Of a DNA stretch of 55,154 nt, positions 7,594 to 15,746 are shown in pieces. How positions within the stretch are numbered: position 1 is the stretch's first letter; every line of letters starts with the position of its first letter. Source of the stretch: UBA4719 sp038249115 (lineage in GTDB: Bacteria; Actinomycetota; Actinomycetes; Actinomycetales; Dermatophilaceae); the NCBI GenBank assembly GCA_038249115.1, contig JBBRWQ010000009.1, forward strand, positions 1 to 55,154. Direction: 5' to 3'. The notes under the pieces were generated by a model. It was not told the origin of the DNA. It was given only the letters and a program-made list of their open reading frames with translations, and did not search any database. Both the position numbers and the translations under genes were made by a program.

Positions 7594-9393
7594 TTGAAGA
7601 AGATCATCGTTCCACCGTTGGTGGCACCGCAGGTCGCGGGCAACCTCTCGGACCTTCCGGTCCGCAACACCAGCGCCCGGCCCCACGATGTGGCATTCTC
7701 CACATCGTCTGCGGGCACCTGGGTCGACGTCACCAACGCTGAGTTCCTCGCGGACGTCCAGGCCCTGGCCAAGGGTTTGATGGCAGCCGGGATCGGCGTC
7801 GGGGAACGCGTCGCGATCATGAGCAAGACACGCTACGAGTGGACCCTCGTGGACTTCGCGGTATGGACCGCCGGTGCAGTCCCTGTGCCGATCTATGAGA
7901 CCTCCTCAGCAGAGCAGGTCGGCTGGATCGTCGGTGACGCCGGATGCGCTGCCGTGATCCTGGAGACCCCCACGCATGCCCGGACCCTGAACGCCGTGCG
8001 AGCCGAGCAGACCGAGCTTCGCCACGTGTGGCAGATCGACGCAGGGGGGCTGGACGAGCTCAAGGTCGCCGGCCGCGAGATCACTGATGAGGCGCTTGAG
8101 ATCCGACGCGGCCAGGTCAGTCGTGCCGACGTCGCCACGATCATCTACACGTCAGGCACGACCGGCCGGCCCAAGGGCTGCCAGCTCACCCACGACAACT
8201 TCATGGCCCTGGCCGAGAACAGTGTCGAGCGCATGAAGCTAGTCGTGTCCGTCCCTGGTGCATCGACGCTGCTGTTCTTGCCTCTCGCCCATGTGTTCGC
8301 CCGGTTCGTCCAGGTCGTCTGCGTCCAGGCCGGGGTTCGGATGGGGCACACAGCTGACATCAAGAACCTCCTGACCGACTTCGGCACCTTCTCGCCCACG
8401 TTCATCCTGTCGGTGCCGCGCGTCTTCGAGAAGATCTACAACTCCACGGAGCAGAAGGCCACCGCCGAGGGCAAGGGCAAGATCTTCGCTTCGGCAGCCC
8501 TGACTGCTATCGCCTGGAGCACGGCACACGATGACGGCAAACCAGGTGCGCTGCTCAACGCCAAACACGCGTTCTTCGACAAGCTCGTCTACAGCAAGCT
8601 GCGCGCCGCCATGGGAGGCAAGGTCACGTATGCCATCTCAGGCGGCGCTCCCCTGGGCACCCGCCTGGGTCACTTCTACCGCGGCATCGGGCTCACCGTG
8701 CTCGAGGGCTACGGACTGACCGAGACCACAGCGCCAGCCACCCTCAATACTCCCGAGATGATCAAGATCGGCACCGTCGGGCCGCCGCTGCCGGGCGTCT
8801 CCATCCAGATCGCCGACGACGGCGAGATCCTGGTCACGGGCAACGGCGTCTTCTCGGCCTACCGCAACAACGAGACCGCGACCAACGACGCCATCGTTGA
8901 CGGGTGGTTCCACACGGGCGACATCGGAGAGCTGGATCTCGACGGGTTCCTGAGGATCACCGGTCGCAAGAAGGAGCTCCTGATCACCGCTGGTGGCAAG
9001 AACGTCGTCCCCGCATTCCTTGAGGACCGCCTGCGCGCCCATCCTCTGGTGTCCCAGTGCATCGTGGTGGGCGACCAGAAGCCCTTCATCGGCGCCCTGA
9101 TCACCCTCGACGCCGAGATGCTCCCCTCCTGGGCCAAGAACCACGGCCTCCAGGGTCTGTCCGTGGAGGCCGCCCGCACCAACAAGGTCGTGCTCGCCGA
9201 GGTCCAGAAAGCTGTCGACGACGCCAACCTCGCGGTCAGCAGGGCCGAGTCGATTCGCAAGTTCACGATGCTTGCCGGCGACTTCACTGAGGACAACGGC
9301 TATCTGACTCCATCGCTGAAGCTCAAGCGAAACATCGTGATGAAGGACTACTCAGCAGAAGTCGAGGCGTTGTACTCCGGCCCCAAGGAGTGA
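7594..9393 (+). CDS. Long-chain fatty-acid--CoA ligase, FadD15 type
   Basis: A 599-residue AMP-forming acyl-CoA synthetase, predicted to activate long-chain fatty acids via an acyl-adenylate. Motifs: the P-loop-like YTSGTTGRPKG (about residues 185-195), GYGLTETTA (about 371-379), the TGDIGELD hinge region (about 440), and a GRKKE/GGKN C-terminal segment with a catalytic-lysine region near the end. Length and organisation match the roughly 600-residue FadD15-like actinobacterial group. The TTG at 7594 is the likely start: GAAGGAC lies seven bases upstream and the protein family begins there. The 270 bases upstream hold only a TATCAT hexamer (7462-7467) as a possible promoter. Converges on the peptidase at 9417. 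Confidence 0.9.
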   Translation: MKKIIVPPLVAPQVAGNLSDLPVRNTSARPHDVAFSTSSAGTWVDVTNAEFLADVQALAKGLMAAGIGVGERVAIMSKTRYEWTLVDFAVWTAGAVPVPIYETSSAEQVGWIVGDAGCAAVILETPTHARTLNAVRAEQTELRHVWQIDAGGLDELKVAGREITDEALEIRRGQVSRADVATIIYTSGTTGRPKGCQLTHDNFMALAENSVERMKLVVSVPGASTLLFLPLAHVFARFVQVVCVQAGVRMGHTADIKNLLTDFGTFSPTFILSVPRVFEKIYNSTEQKATAEGKGKIFASAALTAIAWSTAHDDGKPGALLNAKHAFFDKLVYSKLRAAMGGKVTYAISGGAPLGTRLGHFYRGIGLTVLEGYGLTETTAPATLNTPEMIKIGTVGPPLPGVSIQIADDGEILVTGNGVFSAYRNNETATNDAIVDGWFHTGDIGELDLDGFLRITGRKKELLITAGGKNVVPAFLEDRLRAHPLVSQCIVVGDQKPFIGALITLDAEMLPSWAKNHGLQGLSVEAARTNKVVLAEVQKAVDDANLAVSRAESIRKFTMLAGDFTEDNGYLTPSLKLKRNIVMKDYSAEVEALYSGPKE

Positions 9394-9416
9394 AGGCCGG
9401 TCTCCCCCGACCCGCC

Positions 9417-10775
9417 TCAGTCCTGGGCGAGTGCCGCCAGGTAGTGCCGCCAGCCGGCGACGAACGCCGTCTCTGAGACCCCGAAGCTCTTGGGGAACGC
9501 CAGCGCCGTAATCGAGGCGGGGTCCGACTCGACCGCCGGGTCCACCTTCAGGTCCCCGGCGATCGACCGATAGAACGCGACGACCCTCGGTTGTCCGTAG
9601 AGGTCGACCAGCCGGGACACGGCCAACCACGACGATGAGTAGAACGGCGCGATCTTGTTCTTCGCAGGGTCGAAGTCGGCCTCGGTCGGAAGCATCCTCG
9701 GGCCCTTGCCCTGTCGCACGAGGGCGAGCAGCTCGGCGGCAACACGGGTACGCGAAAGGCCGAGCCCGGAGTACCCGACATAGTCGGCCATTCCCTCCGA
9801 CAGCCAGATCGGCACCGGCCTAGTGGTCGACGAGCGGGCGGCCACGTGGATCAGCTCATGGGTGATGACCACTCGTCGTCCGAGGGGCTGCAACGCAGTG
9901 AATGCCTTGGGGTTGATAACAACCCGGTCCCCCTGTGCCCGCTGACCCGGGCCGACCACACCTTGGGTGATCGCAGCCACCTGATCGAGCCCGTCATCGC
10001 TCGTACGCGACAGCAGCTTGGCGAACTCGTCCATCGTGGACGGCGTCAGGATGACCACGTGTGAGTCCCAGTCGGTCCCCCACACTCCGGTGACCCGGCG
10101 AACGGCTGAGTCGGCAGTCGCGATGTAGTCACGCATCCTCGACTCCGGGGCGTTGCCGATGACAATGTCGGACCGACCTCGCAGCACTGTCATTCGCGGC
10201 AAGTCCCACATCTGCAATGGCGTGGCGCCGTCGGTGTCGTCCGCAATGCGCCATCCTGCAGGACGTTGCACGAGCGTGTAGGCCGCCTCGAAGGAGCGCG
10301 GCGCTCGGTCATAGCCAGCCAACGAGTAGGTGCCAGTGGCCTTGGCCACCCACGCCACGGGCCCCACCCGTTGCGCCCGGGCAGGGGTGAGAGCGGGACC
10401 CAGTTCCACTGCGTCATAGGAGAACTGACCGAGCGGGAGCTTGACGAGGTTGTCGAAGGCCACGGACTGGCGCCCTCTGAACGCCGAGGCGGGGGGGTCC
10501 ACCGTTGCCATCCACGCGCTCTTGTCCCTGGCCTTCACGGCCTTCGCACGGACCGACAGCAGATCCTGGGCGGCCGACATACGGGCGGTTGGCTCGTCCA
10601 CCGTCGGCACCGACGACGCGGCAGGGGGATTGCCGTCACCGCTTCTCTGCACCGAGTGGGCGGCCTGCGGCGCACTTCCGAGACGCAGGTCGAAACTGCC
10701 GTTCAGCTGCCCTGTGAGGACTGCGACCAGTCCGGCGCACAGCGCGATCGCCGCGACACGCCGGGCCTTGGTCAT
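9417..10775 (-). CDS. Exported zinc metallopeptidase (gluzincin, HExxH)
   Basis: A 452-residue protein with an N-terminal hydrophobic segment (about residues 7-24) suited to export or membrane anchoring, then a Ser/Pro-rich linker. The central region looks like an NTF2/SnoaL-type or calcium-independent accessory domain, and the peptidase domain has THELIH (HExxH starting near His306) followed by LSEGMADY about 20 residues later, giving the third zinc ligand Glu (gluzincin pattern, as in peptidase MA-like proteins). It probably cleaves proteins outside the membrane; substrate unknown. The start is supported by a TACGAT hexamer six bases upstream (leaderless). Confidence 0.8.
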   Translation of the reverse strand: MTKARRVAAIALCAGLVAVLTGQLNGSFDLRLGSAPQAAHSVQRSGDGNPPAASSVPTVDEPTARMSAAQDLLSVRAKAVKARDKSAWMATVDPPASAFRGRQSVAFDNLVKLPLGQFSYDAVELGPALTPARAQRVGPVAWVAKATGTYSLAGYDRAPRSFEAAYTLVQRPAGWRIADDTDGATPLQMWDLPRMTVLRGRSDIVIGNAPESRMRDYIATADSAVRRVTGVWGTDWDSHVVILTPSTMDEFAKLLSRTSDDGLDQVAAITQGVVGPGQRAQGDRVVINPKAFTALQPLGRRVVITHELIHVAARSSTTRPVPIWLSEGMADYVGYSGLGLSRTRVAAELLALVRQGKGPRMLPTEADFDPAKNKIAPFYSSSWLAVSRLVDLYGQPRVVAFYRSIAGDLKVDPAVESDPASITALAFPKSFGVSETAFVAGWRHYLAALAQD

Positions 10776-10781
10776 CGCGCC

Positions 10782-10787
10782 ATCGTA
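10782..10787 (-). promoter_or_regulatory. -10 element of the zinc peptidase gene (leaderless)
   Basis: TACGAT on the minus strand, six bases before the ATG at 10775, with no ribosome site between. Confidence 0.55.
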
Positions 10788-10807
10788 GTGGCGATTCAGC
10801 GCTCGGC

Positions 10808-11062
10808 TCAGCCAACGGCGCCGGCGGCACCCCAGGTCTCCGCAGACTGCCAGTGCTCCCCGAAGTCCATGGGCTCGTGCCGTGCGAACAGCCCTGCAGC
10901 TGCCTCGACGCTGGCCAGACCGGCGTTGACGAAGGTCGACACCACCCTGCGTTCGGCTGCGTCGAGTGGCAGCTCGGACGACGGAGGCGCAAGCAGCACC
11001 GTCACAACGCAGTCGTCACACCGCTGGCCTCGCACAGGACATGTCGTGCAGTCGACGATCAT
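10808..11062 (-). CDS. Small conserved protein with four N-terminal cysteines
   Basis: An 84-residue protein whose first 18 residues carry Cys5, Cys8, Cys15 and Cys18 in a CTTCPVRGQRCDDC arrangement, suited to binding zinc or an Fe-S cluster. Very similar N-termini occur in small uncharacterised actinobacterial proteins. The rest is a short helical segment with a conserved-looking DAAERR stretch. The ATG at 11062 has a strong AGGAGG site eight bases upstream, so the longer open frame starting at 11278 is not used. Diverges from the exonuclease fusion gene. Function unknown; a metal- or redox-sensing role is conceivable. Confidence 0.8.
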   Translation of the reverse strand: MIVDCTTCPVRGQRCDDCVVTVLLAPPSSELPLDAAERRVVSTFVNAGLASVEAAAGLFARHEPMDFGEHWQSAETWGAAGAVG

Positions 11063-11221
11063 CACAGGGCCCTCCTGATCCACCTTTGTATGGGGCCCGC
11101 CTCGGTGCTGAGCCTTGTCACGAACGCTAGGCCGACGGTCTGACAGCCCTCTGGTCCCTTCTCCCACCACCCCTTTTGCCGTGTGACAGCGCGCCTGTCG
11201 GGCGCTGTCGGTAGCAGCGCC

Positions 11222-11227
11222 TAACGT
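11222..11227 (+). promoter_or_regulatory. -10 element of the exonuclease/GIY-YIG gene
   Basis: TAACGT eight bases before the ATG at 11236; there is no clear ribosome site, so translation is probably leaderless or nearly so. Confidence 0.45.
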
Positions 11228-11235
11228 CCGTTGAC

Positions 11236-13062
11236 ATGAAGGGCTTGCAGGGCACACTCGACGAGCTCGGCACCCCATTGTCCGACGTCACCTTTGTCGT
11301 CGTCGACCTTGAGACGACCGGCGGCAGCCCCTCCGGTGCACACATCACCGAGGTCGGCGCGGTCAAGGTCCGGGGCGGCGAGGTGCTGGGCGAGTTCCAG
11401 ACACTGGTCAACCCGGCTGAGCCGATCCCGGCATTCATCTCGGTCCTCACCGGCATCACCAACCAGATGGTGGCCAGCTCCCCCCGGATCGACAGCGTGT
11501 TCCCCGCTTTTCTCGAGTTCGCGGGCGACAGCGTGCTGGTCGCCCACAACGCGCCTTTTGACATCTCTTTCCTCAAGGCGGCCGCCGCCCACACCGGCCA
11601 CACCTGGCCGGACTTTCGCGTCGTGGACACCGTGCACCTGGCCCGACAGCTGGTCAGCAAGGACGAGGCACCGAACCGCAAGCTCGGCACGCTGGCTCGG
11701 CTGTTCGGCGCGGCGACGACCCCGGATCACCGCGCCCTGCACGATGCTCGCGCAACCGTCGACGTTCTTCATGGACTGCTCTCGAGAGTGGGCAGCCTCG
11801 GTGTGGTGACTCTCGAAGAGCTCAGCACATACTCCTCACGGGTCAACCCCGCCCAACGCCGCAAGCGACATCTCGCCGAGGGTCTGCCTTCTGCCCCTGG
11901 CGTCTACCTGTTCAAGGACAGCCAGGGGCACGTCCTGTATGTCGGTACCTCCCAGGACATCCGCCGCCGGGTTCGTACCTATTTCACGGCATCGGAACAG
12001 CGCACCAGAATGGCCGAGATGGTCGGGGTCGCAGCCAGCGTGACCCCTGTCGTCTGCGAGACCACGCTGGAGGCACAGGTCCGCGAGCTCCGCCTGATCG
12101 CCCACCACAAGCCGCGCTACAACCGCCGCTCAAAGGACCCTGAGCGAGCACCCTGGGTCAAGCTCACCGCCGAGCCCTTTCCGCGGCTGAGCATTGTCCG
12201 GGCGGTCCTGGACGACGGCGCGCGATACTTCGGCCCGTTCAGCTCGCGCCTGGGGGCTGAGTCAGCCATCGCCGCGGTCCACGAGGTGCTTCCCCTGCGT
12301 CAATGCACCAAGCGCCTGCCTGCCAACGGCACATCGGTTGGCTGTGTGCTCGCCGAGATGGGGCGCTGCGGCGGCCCCTGCATGGGCAACCAGAGCGTCG
12401 AGGACTACGCCCTCGTCGTCGAGCAGGCCGCCCAGATGATCGCGGGTGACTCCCGCGATGTGGTCGGAGCCCTGTGCCAGCGAATGAGCGGCCTCTCGGG
12501 TGAGCAACGCTATGAAGACGCCGGCGCAGTACGTGACCGACTGCTTCACCTTGTCCGGGCTGCCGCACGGACCCAACGCCTGGCACCGCTGGCCAACAGT
12601 GCCGAGATCATCGCGGCACGGCCGGCACCGAACGGTGGGTGGGAGATCATCTGCGTCCGGTACGGCCGGCTCGCGGGCACCACCGTGGTCCCCCGCGGCG
12701 CCGACCCTCGCCCTTACGTCGAGGCGCTGGAGGCGACCTCCGAGAACGTCGAGCCGGTCCCAGGCCCGGCCCCCTCGGCGTCGGCTGAAGAGACCGAGAA
12801 AGTCCTGCGCTGGATGGAGTCCGCCGGCGTCCGCCTGATTGCCATTGAGGGCGAGTGGACCTGCCCGGTGCACGGCGCGGGCGCAGCCCACGCCGCCCTG
12901 GACCCCGATGCCACGGCGCACCACCGCGATGTTGTTGGGTTCGACGAGCCTGGCAGCACCGGGCTCCGCCGATACAGCCCTGCTGTCGTGGCGGCGCTGG
13001 CCACGACACCGTCGGTGCCACAAGCGCCAGAAGCACACACGTCGTTCCATGCCGCGAGCTAG
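11236..13062 (+). CDS. DEDD-family exonuclease fused to a UvrC-like GIY-YIG endonuclease
   Basis: A 608-residue fusion. Residues about 15-190 are a DnaQ-type 3'-5' exonuclease with the first acidic motif VVDLETTG (Asp24, Glu26) and a later HRALHDARAT (ExoIII His and Asp). Residues about 215-300 are a GIY-YIG nuclease like the N-terminus of UvrC/Cho (GVYLFKD ... VLYVGTS ... RRRVRTYF, later LRLIAHHKPRYNRR). The remainder resembles the UvrB-binding-adjacent region of UvrC plus a tail. Actinobacteria carry this protein beside a normal UvrABC; the mycobacterial homologue is Rv2191. It likely acts in DNA repair, making incisions and trimming ends. The stop codon overlaps the promoter of the next gene. 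Confidence 0.9.
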   Translation: MKGLQGTLDELGTPLSDVTFVVVDLETTGGSPSGAHITEVGAVKVRGGEVLGEFQTLVNPAEPIPAFISVLTGITNQMVASSPRIDSVFPAFLEFAGDSVLVAHNAPFDISFLKAAAAHTGHTWPDFRVVDTVHLARQLVSKDEAPNRKLGTLARLFGAATTPDHRALHDARATVDVLHGLLSRVGSLGVVTLEELSTYSSRVNPAQRRKRHLAEGLPSAPGVYLFKDSQGHVLYVGTSQDIRRRVRTYFTASEQRTRMAEMVGVAASVTPVVCETTLEAQVRELRLIAHHKPRYNRRSKDPERAPWVKLTAEPFPRLSIVRAVLDDGARYFGPFSSRLGAESAIAAVHEVLPLRQCTKRLPANGTSVGCVLAEMGRCGGPCMGNQSVEDYALVVEQAAQMIAGDSRDVVGALCQRMSGLSGEQRYEDAGAVRDRLLHLVRAAARTQRLAPLANSAEIIAARPAPNGGWEIICVRYGRLAGTTVVPRGADPRPYVEALEATSENVEPVPGPAPSASAEETEKVLRWMESAGVRLIAIEGEWTCPVHGAGAAHAALDPDATAHHRDVVGFDEPGSTGLRRYSPAVVAALATTPSVPQAPEAHTSFHAAS

Positions 13063-13065
13063 GGT
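13060..13065 (+). promoter_or_regulatory. -10 element of the RAM-domain gene (leaderless)
   Basis: TAGGGT, six bases before the GTG at 13072. Its first bases are the TAG stop of the upstream nuclease gene. Confidence 0.5.
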
Positions 13066-13071
13066 GGGTCC

Positions 13072-13356
13072 GTGATCACCGCCATCGTCTTGATCAACGC
13101 CGAAGTCGACCGAATTCCCGAGGTCGCCGCCGCCATCGCCGAGATCCCCGGCGTCAGCGAGGTCTACTCCGTCACCGGGGACGTCGACCTCATAGCCATG
13201 GTGCGCGTGCATCAGCACGAGGACTTCGCCGACGTCATCGCCGACCAGCTCAACAAGGTCAGCGGTGTTCTGCTCACCCAGACCCACATTGCGTTCCGCA
13301 CCTACTCCAGGCACGACCTCGAGGCCGCTTTCAGCCTCGGTCTGGACAACGCCTGA
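13072..13356 (+). CDS. Stand-alone Lrp/AsnC ligand-binding (RAM) domain protein
   Basis: A 94-residue protein equal to the C-terminal RAM domain of Lrp/AsnC regulators, without the helix-turn-helix. The typical pattern is seen: an opening AIVLINAEV strand, the turn PGVSEVYSVTGDVDL near residue 28-42, and a closing TQTHIAFRTY strand. Single-domain RAM proteins form oligomers that bind amino acids and may modulate enzymes or full-length regulators. The neighbouring convergent gene is trpD, which is compatible with an amino-acid-sensing role, but this is only contextual. The GTG start is supported by the upstream TAGGGT hexamer. Confidence 0.88.
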   Translation: MITAIVLINAEVDRIPEVAAAIAEIPGVSEVYSVTGDVDLIAMVRVHQHEDFADVIADQLNKVSGVLLTQTHIAFRTYSRHDLEAAFSLGLDNA

Positions 13357-13407
13357 GACCAAGGCCCACGACGTCATCGGGCAGACCGGCAATACGACGT
13401 CCCTGCG

Positions 13408-14472
13408 TCACGACTGCGTGGCATCTGCCCATCGCTGCAGCACAGATGTGGCACTTCCGTCGTCAATGGCTGCGCCTGCGCGGTCCATCCCTGTCCGGAG
13501 GGCTGCGATGAAGTCGGCCGGACGCTCGCCACGGTCGGGCACAGTGAGTGCAAGTGCGATCCCGGTGTTCAGCACCACCGCATCCCGAACTGGCCCCGTC
13601 GCCCCGCCGAACACATCCCTGACGACCTGGGCGTTGTAGGCCGCGTCGGCCCCGCGCAGCGTCTCCAGCGGGTGCAGCTCGAGTCCGACCCGCTCGGGAT
13701 CCACGCTGTATTCGCGGACCGCGCCGCCCCGCACCCACCAGACCTTCGAGGTCGTGGAGGTGGTCAGCTCGTCGAGCCCGTCGTCACCGCGGAAGACAGC
13801 GGCATCCTTTCCCCGGTCCGCAAACACCCCCGCCATGAGCGGCGCCATCCTGGCGTCCGCGACGCCCACCGCGGCATACGTGGGCTGAGCCGGGTTGGTC
13901 AGCGGGCCCAGGAAGTTGAAGGCGGTGCCAATCCCCAGGTCACGACGCGCTGCGGCCGCGTGCCGCATCGCCGGGTGGAACTGCTGGGCGAAACAGAACG
14001 TGATGCCCGCCGTCTCCACGACAGCCGCAACCTCCGACGGCTGCAGCGCCAAGTTGACGCCAAGGGCCTCGAGGACATCAGCTGAGCCCGACGATGACGA
14101 CGCTGAACGGTTGCCGTGCTTGACGACTCGCACGCCGGCCGCCGCGGCAACGAGCGAGGCCATGGTCGAGATGTTGACGGTGTGCGCGCGATCTCCGCCG
14201 GTGCCCACGATGTCCAGCGTCGTCCCCGCAACCTCGATCCGGCTCGCGTGCGCCAACATCATGTCGGCCAGCCCGCGCATCTCCGCAACGGTCTCACCCT
14301 TGGCGCGCAACGCCATCAGGAAGCCGGCGACCTGCGCCGGGCTCGCCTCGCCGCTCATGATCTGGTCCATGGCCCACCGGGACTCAGTGATGCCAAGGCT
14401 CTGCCCGGAGAGCAGCGTGGTGTAGATCGTCGGCCAGGTCATCGGGAGGCTGGCTGACGGCTCAGCCGTCAT
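13408..14472 (-). CDS. trpD: Anthranilate phosphoribosyltransferase
   Basis: A 354-residue enzyme joining anthranilate to phosphoribosyl pyrophosphate, the second step of tryptophan synthesis, in the cytoplasm. The N-terminal helical domain carries a conserved MSGEASPAQVAGFLMALR segment (about 39-56). The PRPP-binding GTGGD is at residues 90-94, followed by NIST and KHGNRSASS, and the metal-binding GDDGLDE motif appears in the second half. No other trp gene is here, which is common in actinobacteria. It starts three bases after the stop of the receiver-like gene and is therefore co-transcribed with it. Confidence 0.95.
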   Translation of the reverse strand: MTAEPSASLPMTWPTIYTTLLSGQSLGITESRWAMDQIMSGEASPAQVAGFLMALRAKGETVAEMRGLADMMLAHASRIEVAGTTLDIVGTGGDRAHTVNISTMASLVAAAAGVRVVKHGNRSASSSSGSADVLEALGVNLALQPSEVAAVVETAGITFCFAQQFHPAMRHAAAARRDLGIGTAFNFLGPLTNPAQPTYAAVGVADARMAPLMAGVFADRGKDAAVFRGDDGLDELTTSTTSKVWWVRGGAVREYSVDPERVGLELHPLETLRGADAAYNAQVVRDVFGGATGPVRDAVVLNTGIALALTVPDRGERPADFIAALRTGMDRAGAAIDDGSATSVLQRWADATQS

Positions 14473-14475
14473 CGG

Positions 14476-14940
14476 CTAGACGCTGGCGGTCGGGGCGCCG
14501 GCTGTGCGACCCAGATCGGCAACGGCGCTGGCGACGGCAATCGGGTCGAGCGGATGCGGCACCGCCAGATCCGCCTGGGACCACGCTGCGAGCCAACCGT
14601 CCTGCGGCCGCCCAGTCAGCACCAGTACCGGCGGACAGCTGAAGATCTCGTTCTTCAGCTGTCGGCACAGCCCGAGCCCGCCAACCGGGGTCGCCTCACC
14701 GTCGAGAACGAGCACATCGAACTCCCCGGTCTCGACAGCGTCGATCACGGCGGCGGCGGTGGCGCACTCGAGCCAGGAGGTCACCTCAACGTCTCGCGCC
14801 GGCCGTCGTCCCACCGCAATGCGGACGGCGTCACGCGTCGCGATGTCGTCGCTGTAGAGCAGCACCGACAGCCGGCGGGCAGATCCGGCCTGTGCAGTCT
14901 GAGCAGGGAAAGAGGCCGGCGAAGCATGCGAAGCGGTCAT
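14476..14940 (-). CDS. Receiver-like (pseudo-response-regulator) domain protein
   Basis: A 154-residue protein with a CheY-like receiver fold and no output domain. It has the acidic pair SDD after the first strand (about residue 30) and a phospho-acceptor-like Asp in VLVLDGE (about residue 76), but the conserved Lys after strand 5 is missing: the 'KP' position reads HP in VPHPLDP. That loss suggests it does not signal by ordinary phosphorylation. Proteins of this kind stand next to ctaE in other actinobacteria. The ATG at 14940 is preceded at seven bases by TAACAT. It is divergent from ctaE and upstream of trpD. Confidence 0.72.
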   Translation of the reverse strand: MTASHASPASFPAQTAQAGSARRLSVLLYSDDIATRDAVRIAVGRRPARDVEVTSWLECATAAAVIDAVETGEFDVLVLDGEATPVGGLGLCRQLKNEIFSCPPVLVLTGRPQDGWLAAWSQADLAVPHPLDPIAVASAVADLGRTAGAPTASV

Positions 14941-14947
14941 GGGCCTG

Positions 14948-14953
14948 ATGTTA
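14948..14953 (-). promoter_or_regulatory. -10 element of the receiver-like gene (leaderless)
   Basis: TAACAT on the minus strand, seven bases before the ATG at 14940. Confidence 0.5.
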
Positions 14954-15022
14954 CCGGTGCCTGTTTGATCGAAAGGCGAGACCCATCCGCGGATGTTGAT
15001 GCAATACGAACCCGGATAAGGC

Positions 15023-15028
15023 AATAAT
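15023..15028 (+). promoter_or_regulatory. Probable -10 element of the ctaE-qcrCAB operon
   Basis: AATAAT, six bases before the GTG of ctaE, matches the bacterial -10 consensus in five of six positions and would give a leaderless transcript. No convincing -35 element at the usual spacing. Confidence 0.45.
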
Positions 15029-15034
15029 GGCGCG

Positions 15035-15700
15035 GTGGCGTCCGCATCCGTAGTTCACTCAAGCAACCCGAACCCCTCGTCGGGATCCATCCCCGGCCAT
15101 GGCCCGGTGACCCGGCCCAACATGGTGTCGGTGGGAACCATCGTCTGGCTGGCCAGCGAGCTGATGTTCTTCGCAGGGCTCTTCGCGATGTACTTCACGA
15201 TCCGTTCGGTGTCCCCGGGGCTGTGGGATCAGAGGACGGACCTTCTCAATGTCCAGTACGCGACGATCAACACCCTGGTGCTGGTCGTCTCCTCGGTCTG
15301 GTGCCAGCTCGGCGTCTTCAAGGCCGAGCGCGGTCAGCCGGCACGCACCGGCACCATCTTCCAGCTCAAGCAATGGGGCATGCGCGAGTGGTACGTCCTC
15401 GCCTACATCTTCGGCTCACTCTTCATCGCCGGCCAGGTCTTCGAGTACGCCAGCCTGATCAGCGACGGTGTGACCATCTCCTCCGACGCCTACGGCTCGG
15501 TCTTCTACCTCACCACCGGGTTCCATGGTCTGCACGTGACCGGTGGTCTGATCGCGTTCCTGCTGATCATCGGCCGAACCTTCACGACCCGTCGCTACAC
15601 GCACGCGCAAGCCACCGGCGCGGTCGTCACGTCGTACTACTGGCACTTCGTCGACGTGGTCTGGATCGCCCTGTTCGCCACGATCTACCTGCTCAAGTGA
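15035..15700 (+). CDS. ctaE: Cytochrome c oxidase (aa3) subunit III
   Basis: A 221-residue subunit III of the aa3-type oxidase. The sequence is dominated by five hydrophobic helices; diagnostic features are WLASELMFFAGLFAMYF (the conserved Glu region, about 37-53), GMREWYV, the ITTGFHGLHVTGG stretch (helix with a conserved His pair), and the final YYWHFVDVVWIALF segment, as in short actinobacterial CtaE. It forms part of the bcc-aa3 supercomplex in the cytoplasmic membrane. First gene of the operon with qcrC, qcrA and qcrB; the GTG start has a possible -10 hexamer six bases upstream. Confidence 0.95.
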   Translation: MASASVVHSSNPNPSSGSIPGHGPVTRPNMVSVGTIVWLASELMFFAGLFAMYFTIRSVSPGLWDQRTDLLNVQYATINTLVLVVSSVWCQLGVFKAERGQPARTGTIFQLKQWGMREWYVLAYIFGSLFIAGQVFEYASLISDGVTISSDAYGSVFYLTTGFHGLHVTGGLIAFLLIIGRTFTTRRYTHAQATGAVVTSYYWHFVDVVWIALFATIYLLK

Positions 15701-15746
15701 TGCACGCCTTCGCCCTCGACGTCCGCACCGACGACAGGAGCTTCCT

